The notes beneath the pieces are model-generated. The model made no database searches. It had not been told where the DNA came from and saw nothing but the letters and a program-made list of their open reading frames with translations. From NCBI GenBank assembly GCA_047974745.1, contig JBKECO010000005.1, forward strand, positions 93,419 to 157,418: DNA of 64,000 bases. The letters run 5' to 3'. The position numbers and the translations under genes were made by a program. How positions within the stretch are numbered: position 1 is the stretch's first letter; each line of letters begins with the position of its first letter. The stretch is from JBKECO01 sp047974745 (GTDB lineage Bacteria; Bacillota; Clostridia; Lachnospirales; Lachnospiraceae). Positions 59,939 to 64,000 of this stretch are shown in pieces.

Positions 59939-61102
59939 ATGTTTCAATATACCTGCTTAAACCCCATTGCTAATATTGGCCTTGATTTATTTACGGATCA
60001 ATATTCTAAAACAACAGAAATCGACCAGGCACAGGCAGTACTTGTGCGTAGTGCAAATATGAATGAAATGGAACTTCCTGAGAACCTGGAAGCCATCGCA
60101 AGAGCTGGCGCAGGTGTGAATAATATTCCCCTTGATCAGTGTGCTGGCAAAGGAATCGTAGTTTTTAATACACCAGGAGCAAATGCGAATGGTGTAAAAG
60201 AAATCGTGTTCGCAGGGATGTTTTTGGCTGCAAGGGATCTTGCAGGGGGAATAGCCTGGGCAAAAGAGAATAAAAATGACCCGGATATTGCAAAACTTGC
60301 TGAGAAAGAGAAAAAGAATTTTTCAGGAACAGAAATTTCTGGGAAAAAACTTGGTGTGATCGGACTAGGTGCAATCGGAGTTCTTGTTGCGAATGCAGCA
60401 ACGCACATGGGAATGGAAGTTTATGGATATGATCCGTATATTTCTGTGAATGCGGCGTGGAATCTTTCACGCAGTGTCAAGAATACGAAATCCGTTGAGG
60501 AAATTTATAAAAATTGTGATTATATCACGATCCATGTACCACTCATGGACTCAACCAGAAAAATGATCAATGCAGATGCACTGACCATGATGAAGGATGG
60601 GGTCGTGATCTTAAATTTTGCAAGAGACCTTTTGGTTGATGAGGAGGCAGTTCTTTCTTCGATCGCAGATGGCAAAGTGAAAAAATACGTATCGGACTTT
60701 GCAAATCCTACAGTTGCCGGAAAAGATGGTGTCATACTAATGCCGCATCTTGGAGCCTCCACCGAAGAATCGGAGGATAACTGTGCTGTGATGGCTGTAA
60801 AAGAAATCATGGATTATATGGAGAATGGGAATATTATCAATTCTGTGAATTATCCGGATTGTGATCTGGGTGTTTGCACAAAAGAAGGCAGAGTAGCAAT
60901 TCTTCATAGGAATGAAAAGGGACTGATAGCAAATTTCACAAAAGTACTTGGAGACTGCGATATCAACATCGAAGATATGGTGAACAAATCCAGAGGAGAT
61001 TATGCCTATACTCTGATCGATGTAAATCAGATTTTAAGAACAGAGGTCGTAAAAGAGCTATGTGCGATCACTGGTGTTTTAAAGGTACGCATTGTTAAAT
61101 AA
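59939..61102 (+). CDS. serA: D-3-phosphoglycerate dehydrogenase
   Basis: 387-residue NAD-dependent enzyme of serine synthesis. Substrate loop RSANMNEMEL, AGVNNIPLDQCAGKGI, the NAD fold LGVIGLGAIGVLVAN (about 140-155), catalytic Arg in NFARDLLVDEEA, and catalytic His in MPHLGASTEES are visible. A C-terminal ACT domain (about 318-387) begins at VAILHRNEKGLIANFTKVL and suggests serine feedback. It is the short form without the intervening ASB domain. AAAGGAG is upstream. Confidence 0.95.
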   Translation: MFQYTCLNPIANIGLDLFTDQYSKTTEIDQAQAVLVRSANMNEMELPENLEAIARAGAGVNNIPLDQCAGKGIVVFNTPGANANGVKEIVFAGMFLAARDLAGGIAWAKENKNDPDIAKLAEKEKKNFSGTEISGKKLGVIGLGAIGVLVANAATHMGMEVYGYDPYISVNAAWNLSRSVKNTKSVEEIYKNCDYITIHVPLMDSTRKMINADALTMMKDGVVILNFARDLLVDEEAVLSSIADGKVKKYVSDFANPTVAGKDGVILMPHLGASTEESEDNCAVMAVKEIMDYMENGNIINSVNYPDCDLGVCTKEGRVAILHRNEKGLIANFTKVLGDCDINIEDMVNKSRGDYAYTLIDVNQILRTEVVKELCAITGVLKVRIVK

Positions 61103-61113
61103 AAGGAGAGAAA

Positions 61114-62346
61114 ATGGCGATCATAGAACCATTTATCTGTATAAGACCAAGTGAAGGTAAAGCAGCAAAAATTGCTGCTTTACCTTATGACGTTTATAAC
61201 AGAAAAGAAGCGAAGGAAGAAACACTGCGGCACCCGTTGTCCTTTTTGACCATTGACAGGGCGGAAACACAGCTTTCGGATCAAATCGATCCATATGATG
61301 AAATCGTCTATCAAAAGGCTCATGATCTGTTGTGGGAGCGTGTCCAAACAGGAGATTTCATACGTGATGAGCTGAGCACTTATTATATCTATGAATTGAC
61401 AATGGCACAGAGAACACAGACAGGAATCGTAGCCTGTGCGTCCATAGATGATTATATCAACCATGTCATTAAAAAGCATGAGAATACCCGAGCAAGCAAG
61501 GAAAAGGACAGGATCTGTCATGTAGATACATGTAATGCGCAGACAGGTCCGATTTTTCTCGCCTACAGAAAAAATGAAGAATTGAAAGAAATCGTTGAAA
61601 ATGCAAAGAAACAGACCGCACTCTACGATTTTATATCGGATGATGCAATCCGACACCGGGTATTTAAAATCATCGAGCCAGTCACGATCAAAAGGATCAG
61701 GGATATTTTCGAATCAATTGATCAGCTTTATATTGCAGATGGACATCACAGAGCAGCTTCTGCTGTAAAAGTAGGTCTGAAACGGCGGAAGGAACATCCG
61801 GGCTATTCTGGAACTGAGCCGTTCAACTATTTTTTATCCGTTCTATTTCCGGACGAAGAGCTTTTTATCATGGATTATAACCGTGTCGTAAAGGATCTGA
61901 ATCATCTGAGCGAGCATGATTTTTTACAAAAGGTCCAGAGTGTATTTGATCTCAGTAAATTACCATCACAGCAAAATCCCTCAAAGAAGGGTGAGATTTC
62001 CATGTGTTTGAATCATCAGTGGTATCTGCTGACAGTGAGAGAAGCGGACAAGCAGAACGACCCGGTAAAAGGTCTGGATGTATCCTTGCTGCAGGATCTG
62101 CTGTTAGAGCCGATTCTGGGAATCCATGATCCGAAAACAGACGAGCGAATTGATTTTATCGGAGGAATCAGAGGATGGAAGGAACTTGAGAAAAGGGCGA
62201 ATTCTGACTGTGTGGTGGCATTTGCCATGTTTCCTACCTCGATCCAGGAGTTGTTTCAGGTAGCAGATGCTGGCCAGCTGATGCCGCCTAAATCCACGTG
62301 GTTCGAGCCAAAACTCAGAAGTGGACTGTTTATTCATGAAATTTGA
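61114..62346 (+). CDS. DUF1015 family protein cotranscribed with serine synthesis genes
   Basis: 410 residues of DUF1015. N-terminal FICIRPSEGKAAKIAALPYDV is the family opening; near residues 205-217 is YIADGHHRAASA, which resembles the DGHHR-type motif of ParB/Srx-fold kinases such as archaeal free-serine kinase SerK. The C-terminal part ends in MPPKSTWFEPKLRSGLFIHEI. There is no signal peptide or membrane segment. The gap to serA is 11 bases with AAAGGAG, and this trio recurs in Firmicutes to my knowledge. A role in serine phosphate metabolism is inference; the biochemical function is not established as far as I know. Confidence 0.85.
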   Translation: MAIIEPFICIRPSEGKAAKIAALPYDVYNRKEAKEETLRHPLSFLTIDRAETQLSDQIDPYDEIVYQKAHDLLWERVQTGDFIRDELSTYYIYELTMAQRTQTGIVACASIDDYINHVIKKHENTRASKEKDRICHVDTCNAQTGPIFLAYRKNEELKEIVENAKKQTALYDFISDDAIRHRVFKIIEPVTIKRIRDIFESIDQLYIADGHHRAASAVKVGLKRRKEHPGYSGTEPFNYFLSVLFPDEELFIMDYNRVVKDLNHLSEHDFLQKVQSVFDLSKLPSQQNPSKKGEISMCLNHQWYLLTVREADKQNDPVKGLDVSLLQDLLLEPILGIHDPKTDERIDFIGGIRGWKELEKRANSDCVVAFAMFPTSIQELFQVADAGQLMPPKSTWFEPKLRSGLFIHEI

Positions 62347-62414
62347 TGATACTGTCATGAACAAATTTGACAATTTGGGCAAGATAAAACGAGCAAAAGA
62401 GAGGACAGAGACGG

Positions 62415-63314
62415 ATGATTCGAGCAATTTCGGCTATGATTACAACGAATACTGAGATTACTGTCGAAGAGATAGCAGAGACACTAAAGAAAACAAATTT
62501 GGAACAGGTGCAGGATTATCTGCTTTCCTATGTTCCTGATATCATTAATTTTTTTCTGCAGATATTTCTGGCAGTTGTTGTATTTTTCATTGGTACACGC
62601 CTGATCAAGCTGGCAAGAAAAATTTTTACGAGATGGCTAAAGCATATGGGATTTGAAGAAGGGACTGCTCAGTTCCTGGATTCATTCGTCAAATTTGTAT
62701 TGTATTTTTTCCTGATCATACTCATGCTGACATTATTTGGACTCACGACTGCAAGTGTAGTGGCTGTGTTAGGTTCTATGGGACTGACTTTGGGATTGGC
62801 ACTGCAGGGCAGTCTTTCCAACTTTGCCGGTGGGGTACTGATCCTGATTGTAAAGCCATTTCGTATTGGAGACTATATAAAAGAAGATACCCATAACAAT
62901 GAAGGTTTTGTAACAGAAATATCGATCTTTTATACAAAACTATTCACACCTGATAAGAAAACAATCATCATCCCCAATGGAACCCTTGCAAACAGCAGTA
63001 TGACAAATGCAACAGATATCAATATCAGAAGAATCGACTTGTATGTTGGGATATCTTATGATTCTGATCTGCAGAAAGCAAGAGAGGTCTTGTTCAAATT
63101 GATTTGTGATGAACCGAGAGTTCTGCAGGATCAGGCAAATCGTACATTTGTATCAGAGCTTGCGGACAGTGCAGTCATTATTGGTATGCATGCCTGGGTC
63201 AATAATGAAGATTATTGGGACACAAAATGGGATTTGACAGAACGTATCAAGCTCACCTTAGACTCAAATCTTATCGAAATTCCATATAACAAGCTAGATG
63301 TAAAAATTAAATAA
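62415..63314 (+). CDS. mscS: Small-conductance mechanosensitive channel (MscS)
   Basis: 299-residue MscS-type channel that releases solutes on osmotic downshock. Three membrane helices: about 36-58, 83-105 and the pore helix about 112-145, with VLGSMGLTLGLALQGSLSNFAGGVLIL giving the Gly/Ala packing. The cytosolic beta domain follows with KPFRIGDYI, and IIPNGTLANSSMTN is a strong family mark. The start follows GAGAGGACAG; an in-frame ATG at 62436 is possible. 68 bases after the DUF1015 gene. Confidence 0.93.
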   Translation: MIRAISAMITTNTEITVEEIAETLKKTNLEQVQDYLLSYVPDIINFFLQIFLAVVVFFIGTRLIKLARKIFTRWLKHMGFEEGTAQFLDSFVKFVLYFFLIILMLTLFGLTTASVVAVLGSMGLTLGLALQGSLSNFAGGVLILIVKPFRIGDYIKEDTHNNEGFVTEISIFYTKLFTPDKKTIIIPNGTLANSSMTNATDINIRRIDLYVGISYDSDLQKAREVLFKLICDEPRVLQDQANRTFVSELADSAVIIGMHAWVNNEDYWDTKWDLTERIKLTLDSNLIEIPYNKLDVKIK

Positions 63315-63340
63315 ATATCTAGTAAAATATGTAAAAGAAG

Positions 63341-63369
63341 TTGACAAATGTCACAATGCGTGTTACTTT
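63341..63369 (+). promoter_or_regulatory. Cold-shock gene promoter
   Basis: Exact TTGACA (63341-63346), 17-base spacer, TACTTT (63364-63369) preceded by TG one base upstream (extended -10). Confidence 0.55.
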
Positions 63370-63416
63370 AATTTAGTACAGATTATTCAACTTGAGGATT
63401 GTTTAGGAGGAGAGTT

Positions 63417-63620
63417 ATGCAGCAAGGTACTGTAAAGTGGTTTAATGCAAAAAAGGGTTATGGATTTCTTTCCGATGCTGATGGCAATGATATTTTTGTT
63501 CATTTTTCAGCATTAAAAATGGATGGATTTAAGGAATTAAAGGATGGCGAAGAAGTTGAATTTGAAGTTGTTGAGGGAGAAAAAGGACCACAGGCTTCAA
63601 ACGTAATTCGTTTAGCTTAA
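63417..63620 (+). CDS. Cold-shock protein (CspA family)
   Basis: 67-residue single cold-shock domain that binds single-stranded RNA and DNA. RNP1 KGYGFLSD and RNP2 IFVHFSAL are intact, and the N-terminal GTVKWFNAKKGYG is typical. ATG 63417 follows AGGAGGAG; codons further upstream in the frame fall on that site. The leader is only about 40 bases, without the long structured 5' region of E. coli cspA. A single-gene unit ended by a strong terminator. Confidence 0.96.
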   Translation: MQQGTVKWFNAKKGYGFLSDADGNDIFVHFSALKMDGFKELKDGEEVEFEVVEGEKGPQASNVIRLA

Positions 63621-63647
63621 TTCATAACAATAATCTGAAATAACCTG

Positions 63648-63677
63648 GAAAGGATGTTTACATCCTTTCTTTTTTTT
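63648..63677 (+). terminator. Terminator after the cold-shock gene
   Basis: Perfect 9-bp stem GAAAGGATG/CATCCTTTC (63648-63656 with 63661-63669), loop TTTA, followed by eight T. Confidence 0.92.
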
Positions 63678-63757
63678 ACCTAATAATTACATTTTGTGGT
63701 ATGATTAGTAAAATTGTCTAAAATTACAAATATCATAGATAGAAACTGGAGGAAGTT

Positions 63758-64000
63758 ATGTTAAAAGCAGAAGATATAAAAGCATATGATCTGATCGAAA
63801 TCCACCCTTTAGAAGACATTGATTCAGAGGGATATATTTTAAAGCATAAAAAGAGCGGCGCCAGAATCACCCTTGTTTCGAACAAGGATGAGAACAAAGT
63901 CTTTTATGTCGGATTTCGCACGCCACCGACAGACAGCACTGGTGTTGCGCATATCATCGAGCACAGTGTTCTCTGTGGCTCAGAAAAATTTCCATGCAAG
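63758..64000 (+). CDS. M16C zinc peptidase (PreP-like), 5' part
   Basis: First 81 codons of a protein that continues beyond the window. After a short N-terminal helix and the strand GYILKHKKSGARITLVSN comes the inverted zinc motif HIIEH in GVAHIIEHSVLCGSEKFP (about residues 64-80), as in the presequence-protease group of M16 (about 970 residues when complete). These enzymes degrade peptides; in Clostridia the localisation is probably cytosolic, as no signal peptide is seen. TGGAGGA precedes the ATG. Confidence 0.9.
   Translation, partial: MLKAEDIKAYDLIEIHPLEDIDSEGYILKHKKSGARITLVSNKDENKVFYVGFRTPPTDSTGVAHIIEHSVLCGSEKFPCK

Noticed and set aside
1..64000. CRISPR arrays, tRNA or rRNA genes, insertion sequences, prophage
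   Set aside because: Read through for spaced repeats, cloverleaf-type ends, transposase or phage genes; none seen.

Overview
The window looks like a chromosomal housekeeping region of a low-to-moderate GC Clostridia bacterium, most likely a Lachnospiraceae relative. The evidence is the gene families and their order: IreB/ReoM-RuvX-DUF1292, RNase J, TrmR with a U32-family TrhP, HrcA-GrpE-DnaK-DnaJ under a CIRCE operator, AddA, DUF2225, a MocR regulator and a PreP-type M16 protease. SD-like ribosome sites (AGGAGG) and sigma-A type promoters (TTGACA-N17-TATAAT) are plain. I see no phage genes, insertion sequences, CRISPR array, rRNA or tRNA. The first gene (addA) and the last (M16 protease) are cut by the window edges.

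Layout. 1-4063: end of addA, maf, an unrecognised acidic protein and a parvulin-type lipoprotein. 4110-10556 (minus): htpG with its own CIRCE operator, and a 1416-residue fusion of two 2-hydroxyacyl-CoA-dehydratase-type activases with dehydratase-like segments. 10774-15834: a rhomboid-like membrane protein with a zinc ribbon, glnS, a DUF2225 protein and a MocR regulator. 15901-22348: divergent argG and argC-GNAT-argJ-argB-argD, with matching palindromes over both -10 boxes. 22452-29633: comEA, a two-component system with a GerMN lipoprotein, comEC, then holA. 29675-33142: rpsT (minus), lepA, hemW. 33247-38212: CIRCE-hrcA-grpE-dnaK-dnaJ. 38277-42381: prmA, rsmE, a cysteine desulfurase and thiI. 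42445-44107: an HPr-like protein without the active histidine (minus) and mtaB. 44186-50411: ireB, ruvX, DUF1292, rnjA, an MltG-like stub, trmR, trhP and a lactonase-fold protein. 50529-54112: aroC (minus), tgt, yajC, pyrF. 54248-58760: leuB-ilvD-ilvB. 58838-62346: serC-serA-DUF1015. 62415-64000: mscS, a cold-shock protein and the start of the M16 protease.

Themes. Several genes act on tRNA or translation (glnS, thiI with its desulfurase, mtaB, trmR, trhP, tgt, rsmE, prmA, lepA, rpsT). Two separated transcription units (htpG and hrcA-grpE-dnaK-dnaJ) share a CIRCE operator and so should form one HrcA heat-shock regulon. Amino-acid biosynthesis is present as three compact blocks (Arg; Leu/Ile/Val; Ser). 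The least explained parts are the giant activase fusion, the signalling module set between comEA and comEC, the histidine-less HPr, the pseudo-rhomboid with zinc ribbon, the DUF1015 protein tied to serine synthesis, and several long RNA hairpins or leader ORFs. Starts were chosen from ribosome-binding sites; promoters and operators were read by eye and are predictions.
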